Assembly (NCBI GenBank): GCA_030765055.1
Contig: CM060958.1
Span: 75,846,985-75,910,984, forward strand
Length of the DNA: 64,000 nt
Direction: 5' to 3'
Origin: Mantis religiosa
Lineage: Eukaryota; Arthropoda; Insecta; Mantodea; Mantidae
Numbering within the stretch: the first letter of the stretch is position 1; each line of letters starts with the position of its first letter. Positions 1 through 9,846 of this stretch are shown one piece after another. The notes under the pieces were generated by a model that saw only the letters and a list, made by a program, of their open reading frames with translations, ran no database searches and was not told where the DNA came from. A program made the translations under genes and the position numbers.

Positions 1-60
1 AAAAGTTTTTGTTTTCATTTCCTTACTAAGGATTTCTAGGAAGTTTGCTTTCATATTGTA

Positions 61-573
61 CTAGATGATGTATCCAAGATGTTTCGTTCGTTTTAGATTT
101 AGAGCGTATGCTTCTAGGTCAAGTGATTCCAATTTATCATAGTGTTTATGCTTTTCCAGCTGAATGACTTTTTTGTCGGCTGCAAGTTGATCTTTATTAT
201 TGTTTTTTAATTTTACTATCCTTCTCAGGAATTTTGGTGTGACTTTATGGTATAAACATAAATCCAAAAACCGTATGTTGGCACATGTGTTTTTTCTTTT
301 TAGTTCCAAATTCAGGTAAAGTTTTATATCACTCCTAGCCCCTTTAAAATTTGAATTAAAAGCAGTTATTTCTGGTCTTACCTTCATGTCTGCCATTTTT
401 TTTTTTAAATTCCACATGGTGAACCGGATCGGAAAACATACCTTTTGATTGACTTTTGGCCAGATTAATGTTATTTTAAGCAAAAGGTTTGAAACAGTGA
501 TGTATTTAACATTTGAAAGTAATGAGTCGGTAATTTTGAATGTGTGTTTGAATGACCGACTCATTACTTTCAA
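61..573 (-). pseudogene. Penelope-like element, ORF N-terminal fragment
   Basis: A minus-strand open frame of about 170 residues. Its middle (residues about 95-115) has the pattern FLDLCLYHKVTPKFLRRIV, followed by a basic, helical stretch. That resembles the region just N-terminal of the reverse transcriptase in Penelope-like elements, where a 'FL..C..H...P.FLR' core is common (family knowledge). No RT or GIY-YIG motif is present in this piece, so it is at most a fragment cut by the window edge on its 3' side. The N-terminal part of the frame lies inside the inverted repeat at 467-619. It is not clearly a host gene: there are no splice signals I can defend. Alternative: a random open frame in an AT-rich repeat. 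Confidence 0.4.
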
Positions 574-619
574 ATGTTAAATAAATCACTATTTCTAACC
601 TTTTGCTTCAAATAACATT
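467..619. repeat. Inverted repeat, ~65-bp arms, 23-bp loop
   Basis: Left arm about 467-531 and right arm about 555-619 are reverse complements with a few mismatches. The innermost part (AATGAGTCGGT / ACCGACTCATT) is perfect. The left arm is inside the PLE-like open frame, so the right arm is an inverted duplicate of that coding sequence. This is what a snap-back or inverted 5' end of a Penelope-like insertion would look like. Confidence 0.8.
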
Positions 620-647
620 GGAATAGGAATTTAAAGCTAGGAGAATA

Positions 648-693
648 CGGGTTGGCAGGCCTTGGCCCTCTATGGGCTGTCGTGCCATGGGTT
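648..693 (+). repeat. 3' end fragment of SINE-A
   Basis: The sequence GGTTGGCAGGCCTTGGCCCT followed by CTATGGGCTGT is nearly identical to the 3' end of the complete tRNA-derived SINE at 52437-52772. Only the tail of the SINE is present; it is truncated at its 5' side. It runs directly into a TTA microsatellite, so the SINE tail probably seeded the repeat. Confidence 0.75.
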
Positions 694-730
694 ATTATTA
701 TTGTTATTGTTATTATTATTATATATTATA

Positions 731-802
<72 letters not shown>
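692..802 (+). repeat. (TTA)n microsatellite
   Basis: About 110 bp of TTA/ATT trinucleotides with a short TATATTA interruption near 720-730. It follows the SINE-A tail directly. No gene is visible from here to about 1630; the short open frames there have no recognisable content. Confidence 0.95.
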
Positions 803-804
<2 letters not shown>

Positions 805-1633
805 TATGATGTGATGTGATGCCAACAATTAACAAACACAGAGTGGGTGTCACTAACGTTTAGCTATAATGGAGAGGAATCTATGATCTATGATTTGACA
901 TCTATGATGTCAGAACAAATTAGTGCCATATTGTTTTCATACAAACATTTTCTAAATATCTTATAAGTAAATCTGCTTTCACCTTAAAATGCAGTTTTTA
1001 AACTAATAGGAACTTTAAGAAGTATTTTAATCTGGTATAAAAAAATAAAGGAATATAGATAGTCTCACTAATTCTGTGGGTTCCAACAAGAATTTGCTCT
1101 CCAGCATTACAAGTTCAAGCATGTTCCACACGTATAAATTGTTTAGTCTAACAGCATCCTCAAGAAGACTAGATGAATACATTTCTCTTATAAAGATGAA
1201 CAATGGACAGTTGTTTTTGTTCAAACAACTTTTTACCACCAGGAGTGTGATGGGAAGCCCCACTGAAACTTTTACACGTACAGGATTCTGTTCTTCATAT
1301 ATTAATTAAAGCAAGAATATGTTATGCATTCCCTGTTCTAGATGACAAAATTATTAAAGCTGAGAAGTTTGAATTTGGAAACCATAGAAGCAGCACATAA
1401 TTTTAATCCTAAGGCATACAAGCAAGCAGCATTCAGTACTATGACATGCACCCAGATAGTCATGTCTGCAGAAGGAAATGTATTCCACAAAGGGGTAGTA
1501 GATATGGCAATTCAACAGATAGAAATGCATAAAGCAGATTACAACTTTATATAGTAAAAAGTTAATTGCATTTGGGAAAAACCGAGCACCCAGGAGTTTC
1601 CACAACACCTAAAAGTATTTTAGCATCATATAA

Positions 1634-2251
1634 CAATTTCAGAATCATACAGAAGCATTATTGCAAGAAGAACAAAATGGATTTAGAAAAGGAAGATCCT
1701 GCGTGGATAGTACCTTCACAATTAACTAGTTAATTAAGAAAAGGAGAGAATATAATCTTCCTACACTTATGGCATTTATAGATCTGAAGAAAGCTTTTGA
1801 CATAGTGCACAGACAAAAGCTCAGAGATAATGAAGAATCAGGGATACCCCATACATATAATAAATTGTTTAAAAGGTTTATATCAAGGCACGAATTTAAG
1901 ACTTGGTAAGTCATATAATAAGGGAAAGTATATATCAACTAACCAAGGTGTAAGACAAGGGTGTGTATTATCACCCACACTTTTTAATATTTACGTAAAC
2001 ATAAAAAGATGGAAACAGTATATAAATGGTAGAATAAAGGTAATAGATATTAATTTATAAGTGTTAGCCTCTGCAGATTAGTTATTATTCAAAACTCTGA
2101 CAATAATCTCCAAAGATCAACTTACATGTTATATCAGCTATGTAAAGAATATAATTTAAAAATGTTTGTACCTAAATTGAAAGTCATGGCATTCCAAGCT
2201 AAATACCTGGTAAGAGTGAAAGTAATTCTAGATAATAAAATTTTAGAACAA
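1634..2251 (+). pseudogene. Degraded non-LTR retrotransposon RT, part 1
   Basis: Translation in shifting frames gives successive LINE reverse-transcriptase blocks: NGFRKGRSCVDSTFTI (about 1675-1725), the palm block MAFIDLKKAFDIVH with the first catalytic Asp (about 1770-1810), then GVRQGCVLSPTLFNIYVN (about 1950-2000), a block typical of the endonuclease-RT class of LINEs. The second catalytic motif is damaged (reads like ASAD.. near 2070). Several frameshifts and stops separate the blocks, so it is dead. The reading continues after a Penelope-like insertion, at 4026. The clade is uncertain; RTE- or CR1-like is possible. No N-terminal endonuclease could be recognised upstream. Confidence 0.8.
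2240..2251 (+). repeat. Target-site duplication, left copy (ATTTTAGAACAA)
   Basis: The 12-mer ATTTTAGAACAA here is repeated exactly at 4014-4025. The LINE reading frame stops at the first copy and resumes at the second, which defines the intervening Penelope-like insertion. Confidence 0.85.
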
Positions 2252-2274
2252 TTCCTTTCTTGGAAGTGAAGGTA

Positions 2275-3290
2275 ACAAGACAGTCATAATGGATAAATCA
2301 GATTATATTGAAAAAATGGAAGAAATGCTAACTGACAATGAATATGAAATCATTAACAAAAATCCTCTAAAAACTTGCATACAGTCATTTGAAAAAAAAA
2401 TAGCAAAATCAAGCATAATACCAAACAAATATACAGTTAAACCGCATAACCCAACCTTACCAGACTTCATGGCTTACCCAAAATACACAAACCATTCATA
2501 GCAATAAGACCTATAGTTAGCAGTATCAATTCACCAACATACAAACTTGCAAAGTAGCTTATAAACAAATTCAACTTATTTCCAAAATTCAACAGCCTAA
2601 GCATCAAAAACACCTATGAACTTATAGAACACATTAAAGATACTGAATTAAAAGAAGAGGAGACAGTCTCGTTTGATGTTAAATCACTGTTTCCCAGCAT
2701 ACCAGTTAATCAACTCCCACCGTTGATAGAAAAATGGCTCAAATCACTTGGAATGCCATCACCTGAAATTTCAGATTACATCAAACTAACCAAAATATGC
2801 ACAGAACAACATTTCTTCCAGTTTCAAACAAAATATGTCCACCAAACTTCAGGTTTAGCAATGGGCAACCCCCCTATCACCCTTCCTGGCCGATCTGTAC
2901 ATGAGTGCATTAGAAATAAAAATCACCAAAGGTTTCCCTTGGATGTTCAAACTCTGGCAACGATATGTAGATGACATCTTTGCAATAGTACCAAAAAAAC
3001 ACATCAGTGATCCACTAAATCTTTTAAATATCCTCATGTTCACTGTAGAAATAGAAAAAGATGAGTATTTACCATTTTTCAATCTAATAATAATGACAAA
3101 TAAAAACAGACTAAACTTTGGCATTTACACAAAACCAACACAGACAGACAACTACATAAAAGCCAATGGCTATAACCCAAGATCCAACAAACAGGCAATC
3201 TTCAATAGTTTAACACAGACTGGTCAATGTCCCTCTCACAGCAGAAGAATACAAAACAGAATACAACAAAATTATTGAAATAGCACAAGA
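2275..3290 (+). pseudogene. PLE reverse transcriptase, frameshifted
   Basis: RT blocks are readable across several frames: TVIMDKSDY at the start, then a proline-rich 'LPKIHKP..IRPIVSSINSPTYKLAK' type block near 2470-2560, SFDVKSLFPSIPV (about 2665-2710, catalytic Asp), TSGLAMGNP (about 2845-2875), and the catalytic box WQRYVDDIFAIV (about 2955-2990) with both Asp residues. A stretch around 3090-3210 matches the PLE motif before the thumb (TKPTQTDNYI..NGYNP). Stops at about 2500 and 2557 and frameshifts near 2880 and 3215 rule out an intact protein. Family assignment rests on the order of these motifs and the downstream GIY-YIG domain. Confidence 0.85.
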
Positions 3291-3324
3291 AAATGACTTT
3301 CCCAAATCATTAGTAGACAAAATA

Positions 3325-3903
3325 GTGAACTTAGTAAAAAATAAGAAGCTAATAAAGGAAACCACAACCCTCTCAGCTACAGAAACTAATATGATTTTCA
3401 AAAAATTCACTTACCATCCATGGGCCTTTGATACATTAAAAAAAGTCTTCAAAAAACAAAACATTCAACTAGCACCAGTCAACCATTTCTCCTTACAAAA
3501 TCTAATTTGTTCAAACATCAAAGATGCCATTCCATCTAGCAAAAAATCTGGTATACATCAAATTGCATGTTGTGACTGTAGTCAAATGTATATTGGAAAA
3601 ACCAAAAGAAATTTAGAAACAAGAGCAAAGAAACACTATAGGGACATAAAACAAACAATTAGGAAAATCAGCAGTTGCCATGCATTTTTGGGGAAAAGAC
3701 CACAACATAAATCCAGAACCAAAACTACTAAAACATACATCAGGAAAACAACAACTATCCACATGGGAACAAATCTTCATTTAAAAAAAAAAATAGGAAC
3801 AAAGTATTCAATTTCGACATTCCCCAGAAAGATTTGTTCAGCAAGTTCCTTGAACCGCCACCAGAGGAGGCCTATGACAAAATATTGTCTACTACACCAA
3901 TGA
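3325..3903 (+). pseudogene. PLE GIY-YIG endonuclease domain
   Basis: An open frame of 192 residues with the GIY-YIG core: SGIHQIACCDCSQMYIGKTK (about residues 73-92), with GIH in place of GIY and MYIG for the second YIG, then LETRAKKHYRDIK. The CxxC before the YIG is typical of PLE endonucleases. A frameshift after about 3680 moves the true reading to another frame (a HFWGKDHN-like H/N motif and DIPQKDLFSKF are readable there to about 3900), so the C-terminal third of the listed frame is off-frame. The domain would nick the target DNA for PLE retrotransposition; this copy is broken. Confidence 0.8.
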
Positions 3904-4025
3904 GAACCAGTCGATTGCCGGTTCAGGATGGAGGCAAAGTCTCTGAAACATGTTCCGGAAAAATTTAAAAGTAAGTGTTGTTAGGTGTCACTAGTCGACT
4001 TCCTTTAAATTTAATTTTAGAACAA

Positions 4026-4670
4026 GTTTGCTATTTCAATTATCTAGGATGTGAAATTTACTTTGATTATGGCAGAGATATACAAAATAAAATAAATGTG
4101 CAGCACTATAGAAAAATATTAGAAACAACACTGTTCGATACACTATTAAAATTTTATAACATAATGGCAGTACCAGTTCTATTATACGGCAGTTAATCCG
4201 GGATAATGAGACCAAAAAAAATATGCATGTAGTATTCCTAAGGAATGGGACATGCCAGGTTAAAAAAAAAAAAAAAAAAAAAAAAAAGACAAAAATATTT
4301 GTCATATTTAGGCTACAGAAATGAAATTTTTAAGAGCAATATTGGGGCATACAAGAAAAGATAAAATAAGAAACCAAGTTATACGGGAAAAGCTAAACAC
4401 TTTTAAAAGACATGATAAAATTAAAGACAGAGAAAACTGGGAAGAGCACCTACAAAGGATGGACTACACAAGAATACCAAGTAAGATTTTAAATTTTAAA
4501 TCTACAGGACGAAGAGATCCTGAAGGCCCAGGCAAAGATGGATTGAGACCAGAAGAGGCCAAATGGCCTAATCCTTGTTAGGTAGAAGAGAATCATAAAC
4601 CTCATAAGATCAAAACAAGACTACACACTGCCAGAGACACAGTCAGGGATCTACTAAATAAGCTATTCCA
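4026..4670 (+). pseudogene. Degraded LINE, part 2 (RT thumb and C-terminus)
   Basis: Continues the LINE interrupted at 2251: YFNYLGCEIYFDYGRDIQNK at about 4034-4095, then the hallmark IMAVPVLLYGS (about 4160-4195). After a 110-bp interruption that includes a 27-bp poly-A run (4261-4287), the frame resumes at 4321 with MKFLRAILGHTRKDKIRN, then DRENWEEHLQRMDYTRIP and the GRRDPEGPGKDG block typical of the C-terminus of endonuclease-RT LINEs (usually GRRxxGRPRKRW). It ends at about 4580 with a short 3' tail. It is interrupted by a stop after the YGS motif. Confidence 0.75.
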
Positions 4671-4704
4671 GTAGTGATAAGAGACACAAAGACAATTGGC
4701 CAGT

Positions 4705-4805
4705 TGGCCAGTCATTGTTCACGTTGTGATAAGCTGGCAATTTCCTGGTGGATATTTTGTTTTAATTCTTCCAGGGTATGTGGATTTGTATCAAATTGGT
4801 GTTTC
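4705..4805 (+). repeat. Interspersed repeat D, copy 1
   Basis: About 100 bp including GCTGGCAATTTCCTGG and TTTTAATTCTTCCAGGGT. The same sequence occurs on the minus strand at about 6715-6815 at roughly 80-85% identity. The two copies flank the R1-like fragment in inverted orientation. The open frame of the R1-like element runs through this copy by chance, giving a chimeric N-terminus. Confidence 0.7.
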
Positions 4806-5929
4806 AGAACAAAACTAAAAATTGCACCAAACAAGTCAAATTATGTGCTTTTTAAGGGAAATTTAAAGCGGGATCCTACAGTGAAGATAAATAATCAGAA
4901 CATTAAACGGGAAAAAGAGATGAGATATTTGGGTATCATGATAGATGAAAAATTTCATTTCAGAAAACACACGGAGTATATTAGGCAGAAAACAGAGAAA
5001 ATAATGCTTAAGCTAGCAAGAATAACCAATTTAAATTTCGTACTTCCATTGCGTAACATACAGATATATCATAACACCATTTTTGCTTCAATTATGACTT
5101 ATGCGGCAGCAGTTTGGGCAGAAAGGATGGATGATGTACAAATAAGAAGATTGTTGAGAAGAACGCAAAGAAAAGTATTATTACGTCTGACAGGAGCTGT
5201 AAAAACAACACCAACTATGGCATTGCTAGTAACAACGGCCATTTGGCCGATTGATTTATTAATAAGATTGAAGGGCGCAAAATTTTGGGCGAAAAAAGGA
5301 AACTTAGAAAAAGTTTATAATATAACTGGAGTCAGAACAAACAAATCTTGGGTGATTAAAAATAGTTTAAAAGATAAATGGCAAAAAGAATGGACAGACA
5401 GTCTAGAAGGTAGAAGAGTGTTTGAAATTTTTCAGAACGTCAAAGAGCGACTAAAATTGAATTTTATTCAACCAACAAAGGGATTTATACATTATATAAC
5501 TGGACACGGACCTTATAAGACCTATTGGAAGAAAATCAATAAAACTGAAAATGATATATGTGAATTATGTAACAAACAAGATAATCCTGAACATGTAGTA
5601 TTTGAATGTGGAAGATATGCAATTCACCAACAAGAAGAGAGGCATGCGCTAGCAGGATATATCGTATATGACATAATTCGAGATCAACAATTGGTAAATA
5701 AATTACAAGTTTTGACTAACTTTGTAAGTAAGAAAGCATGGGAGGTAAAAATATTCAAAGGAGAAAGAGTTGATAATAGGCGAAGAATAGTACAAGATCC
5801 AAGAAGGAGTTCTAGAATACAAAATAGGATAAGACGGGAAGAATTATTGAATAATCTAACAATGGAGTTGACTGCATGGGCGGCGGAGGGAGAGAGTGAT
5901 GGCAGAGGCCATGGTGGACTACAGAATTA
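4806..5929 (+). pseudogene. R1-like non-LTR retrotransposon, RT C-terminal half
   Basis: About 370 residues uninterrupted. The sequence begins in the RT thumb (KLKIAPNKSNYVLF, then MRYLGIMIDEKFHF), continues with SIMTYAAAVWAERM and RRTQRKVLLRLTGAVKTTPT, and ends with the C-terminal zinc-knuckle CELCNKQDNPEHVVFEC (C-x2-C-x8-H-x4-C) that R1, LOA and I-group LINEs carry after the RT. The fingers and catalytic YxDD palm are missing (5' truncation). The open frame upstream of 4806 belongs to repeat D, so the listed ATG at 4674 is not real. The long intact frame suggests a fairly young, dead-on-arrival insertion. The clade is judged from the AQR..LLR.TGA-like block and the zinc knuckle. Confidence 0.8.
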
Positions 5930-6198
5930 GTAGATTTAGATATAGATTTAGGAAATAAGGATTTTGTAATTTTTATAGTTGTTTTCTTTTGTTTTTTGCT
6001 TTTTTGTGTTTATTTCTGTTATTTTATTTCATTTTATTTTTGTAGAGTAGTTTTCTGAGAGATTTGTATAATTATAACATTTGAAGGATTTTATGGAAAA
6101 ATAAAGAGAAAATTTGGATATATGCCCCGGTATAGTTGTCTAGGTGCCGGGGTAGAATATTCAGATTTTATTTATTTATTTATTTATTTATTTATTAT
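5930..6198 (+). other. 3' UTR and (TTTA)n tail of the R1-like LINE
   Basis: AT-rich 3' untranslated sequence follows the stop codon. A GC-rich hairpin-like segment (CCCCGG...CCGGGG, about 6124-6153) precedes a run of about eight TTTA units at 6166-6198. A microsatellite-like tail is usual for R1/Jockey-type LINEs. Confidence 0.7.
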
Positions 6199-6313
6199 GC
6201 CTTATATTTTAAGTTACTCCTGAGACAGAAATTGCAGGGGGTTTAGGTTTGGGGACCAATAGGGCTACAAATCTCTACTAATAATCCTGTCCTGAAATAC
6301 ACGTTATATTGCA

Positions 6314-6405
6314 ATTCCTTTCTTGGAAGTGTTGAAAACAGTGTTGTTGTGATAAATTAAATTTAAAGGGAGTCGATTAATGAAACTAAACAACATTTAC
6401 TTCAC
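6314..6405. repeat. PLE chimera: coding start joined to inverted 3' tail
   Basis: TTCCTTTCTTGGAAGTG at about 6316-6332 equals the 5' start of the PLE insertion at 2252, in the same orientation. About 20 bp further on, TTAAATTTAAAGGGAGTCGA (from about 6357) matches the reverse complement of that element's 3' terminus (3990-4013), and the match continues through ACAACATTTACTT. So a short PLE coding piece is fused head-to-tail with an inverted copy of the PLE tail. Confidence 0.6.
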
Positions 6406-6714
6406 TTTCTATTGTTCTCATCAAAATATTGGTCATATGAAATGCTGCAGAATCTTGGGAGAAAAAAAAAGGAATGAAGAAAAATCCCACTCTCTGTATG
6501 TGAATTAAAATAAAGGAGGGCAAAACCGAATTCACATATATACAGGCATCAACTGTTGGAAGAGAAGAAAAAAAAAAAGATTGGCCCTATAACTATTTCT
6601 CAATGGTGCACCATACAACAATTTTTTCATGAACAATATTAGATTTCTCAGAGCTCCCATAATGATTATTTTGCGTACACACATATACAAGAAGGAGGAA
6701 TCAAACTCTTTGGT

Positions 6715-6815
6715 GTAACTGAAAGTGCACAAGACAAACCAACAAACCCTGGAAGAATTAAAATAAAATATCTGCCAGGAAATTGCCAGCATTTCACAAC
6801 TGAACTATGGCAAGT
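6715..6815 (-). repeat. Interspersed repeat D, copy 2
   Basis: Reverse-complement copy of the repeat at 4705-4805 (shared GCTGGCAATTTCCTGG and ATTTTAATTCTTCCAGGGTT). The family is not recognised. Confidence 0.65.
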
Positions 6816-6819
6816 GATA

Positions 6820-8084
6820 GTTTCCTAAAGACATGCCAAAAGGGTATAGATAACAACGGTGACCAATATCAGCAGCTCTTTCACAAAGCTGATAAGTAAA
6901 GTCTTTAAAAGTAGCTTTAAAAATGCGTATGGTTTTATCTGCGCCTTTCTGTGTTAGCGGCAATCAACAACAAGCAGACAACTACAGCCAGTTTGGAAGT
7001 TTTTGACTTTGCTAAAAGTCTTGGGTTCTAGGTTGGTAAATTCACTATCCCTGGCTAATGGCTAATAAGAAAAAAACATGCGCACACATGTGCTTTACTG
7101 CATGTGAGATGTAGGTGTGTATAGTTCTGTAAAATGATGGGGAAGACATGAAGTAAAAATCAAAAGTCTCAGCAAAAGAACAGAAAGCACTCAAATCTGA
7201 ACCATTCATACAAGAGATGTTGCTAATTTAACAAACAAAAAAGATAATTGTATATTTATGCTATTTGCAAGCATCATATACAGAAACATAAGGCTGTTAT
7301 TGCAATCACTTTTCACAGATAAAGATCCTCTAAACTTTGGCTACAGAAATCACAATTTTGCTGTATATACAACAAAACCTAACACAAAAGCGAAGTTTTT
7401 CATACCATAAAAAATGTAGTGTGTAGTATCTAATTTTTCTGTCTGTAAAAAGTTTTGTTTTATGGGATATGTAGAATCATTACTGCCATTACCAGCTGTT
7501 TCATAAAAAGCCATTAAAAGGCAGCTTTCAATAGAAATTAATTAAAGCTCCCTGTGCTTCAAAATCAAACAACACATATTTCAGATCAAACAAATAGAGT
7601 ACATAATCCATAACACTCTGCCCAGTGTTATTTTCAGAAGTGAATTCACACATCTTAACATTTTCTTTTGATCCATTAACTGCTTCAGGTTATTTTTTTT
7701 TTCTTCACAGAATTGTAGTATTTTCTACTTTTCCTAGTTACAATTTTATCTCCACTTTATCTTTCAATTTCTAGTACATATTCGTTTTTGTCTTCTGCTA
7801 ACCTTATCCAAGTATGCTCATATTGTATCTTGGTATTAAAGTCATCTAAAATCTATTTTTAACTCCGGAAGCTTGGATATTGGGCCTAAGAAGAATTTTA
7901 CCGGAAATTGGGATCAGTAACATATGGGAAGAGAGATCGGCAAGTCAGACGTTTCTCAAGAAAAGTAGGGAATTGATATTGAGAAACAAGAATTATTTTG
8001 AAGTTTAATATGAAGATGACAGCTGAAGATGAATTGGGGCATAAAGAAATAGGTAAATGTTAGAGAGCTTCACTAAGGTTAGAC

Positions 8085-8118
<34 letters not shown>

Positions 8119-9846
8119 GATAATAACATCAGTAACAATGATGATTATGATTATTTATTAATGATGCTGTCAATTGCCAGAATCACATCAATGCTGCCGA
8201 TTAGGGGAATTTACAGGAAGAAGAAAGAGAAAATAGTGTAGAAAATGAAATAGAAAGCCACAGGAGCTAATCTAGGGTCCAGCATGCAATAATAACTATG
8301 TCAAAATATACCGTTGACCAATGGCTAGAATAGCAACTCTTAGTAACATAAAATAATTGTAAATTATTATGCAAATATATACAAATAAAAATTTACGTTA
8401 TGCTTAAAGAGGAATACCGAAATGTTTTCCATATGAATCCCAATGGCGAGACACTTGTAAAGGTAAGGAAACACTTTCACTTCATTGCTCATGTTGTATA
8501 TCTCTGGAAAAGCTTCAAATAGCAAATAATGGACTAACTACAGAAACTGTAGCTGTCAATACTATCCATAAAGGTAAATAATGACAATACCTTAGAACTT
8601 GTAGTTAGACTTGATGTTAGAATTTGTACAGCCTGTAAACCATCCACCCAACCCTTTTAGAATGCTTTCTTTTAAGTGAAAATCAAGTCATTATGTCAAA
8701 CTATGCCATCTTGCTACTATTGCATGTGCGGCAGTGGTGACTATCTAATGGAGGAAGTAAAATCTGCCAGACTGACAAGGTCTTAACCTGTTCTTATTAT
8801 TATTCTCCTTTCTCGTATGAAAACAAATACTGCTGCAGGCATTATTGAAGGAGTTTCTCCCCCATGATCCTGTACCATTGGAGTTTGTTTTCACAGATTT
8901 TATGGCTATGCTCCATCAACATTGCTTCACTTCTCTGCTTGTAAAAACATTGCTCAGCCACACTTTGCTGCCTAGAGCCCTTAACCTTGGGTTATGCTTT
9001 GAGTCTTATGATCCTAAATCAGTCATAAATCATGTAAGGATACCAGCTTTTCTTAAATCATGTTGGCAGCTCCACATTTGTAAATAAAATCAAGAGTGAG
9101 CAGGTGCCACCTGCATGGAAACAAGGCTCCAATGTCATAAGCATAATATTTTTTTGTAAATAATTAATGTGAAAGCTGCATGTCTATTTTTCTGCTATGA
9201 CTGAAATAGAAGTCCCAGACACAAGTATCTCCATTTCATTTGTCAATGAATCTGCTGTGTAACACATTCAACATTAGTGAACCACTTCTGGTTGTTGACA
9301 TTCTTCAGCTACACAAAAATTATTTTTATTATCCCTACAATTTAGAATATTCAAAACTTTGAAAGAGAATGGGATGATAAAGTATCAAAATCACTATTTG
9401 TATTCATAATCTTCAATGGGAGTGATTTCTTTATGCTCTTAAGAACATAAATTTTTCATTTTTAGTACTTCACTTAAAGTCACTCAACTGTATGACAAGC
9501 ATGTAAACAAAAATTCTGAGAATTGCAATTACAAATTATTAATGTTTTTCTCATTTCATTTGAGCTTCCCAATAAACTAACACTAAACGTTTGACAGTAT
9601 TAAATAAATATGAAAAACATAACTTCATTTTTTGCATCCCATGTTAAAAAAAGGATGATTTTATCAAAAAACTCTAGCTTAACAAAAATAAATGCATTTG
9701 GGTTTTCTCATGAAAGCCTGAATTTTCGCAACTATAATTAAATTTCTCTTTATCACTCCAACAAACAAAGCTTCCAAAATACTGAGATAAACACTTGCTT
9801 CTTAGTGACAACAATAATACAGAAAAAAAATATCTGTCATTCCTAC
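6820..9846. other. No gene recognised; probable intron of the DCAF15 gene
   Basis: AT-rich sequence without convincing exons on either strand. It holds a short (TAA)n run at about 8087-8117. An 80-residue plus-strand frame at 8845-9087 has no recognisable content. Because the DCAF15 exons upstream end in a good splice donor pointing this way, the region is most simply the next intron. Confidence 0.5.

Larger units (their letters stand above)
2252..4013 (+). mobile_element. Penelope-like element, 5'-truncated, inserted in a LINE
   Basis: A 1762-bp insertion bounded by the 12-bp duplication ATTTTAGAACAA. It starts inside the PLE coding region (GNKTVIMDKSDY) and carries RT followed by a GIY-YIG endonuclease, the standard PLE order. 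The 3' tail after the coding region (3904-4013) includes AAGTCTCTGAAACATGTTCC and ends GTCGACTTCCTTTAAATTTA. An inverted copy of that tail occurs at about 6350-6400. 5' truncation plus a target duplication fits target-primed reverse transcription. Confidence 0.85.

Noticed and set aside
1027..1554. Short overlapping frames on both strands
   Set aside because: No recognised motif; they may be decayed LINE sequence upstream of the RT, but nothing supports this directly.
8845..9087. 80-codon plus-strand frame
   Set aside because: No family resemblance and no splice or start context; it lies in a probable intron of a minus-strand gene.
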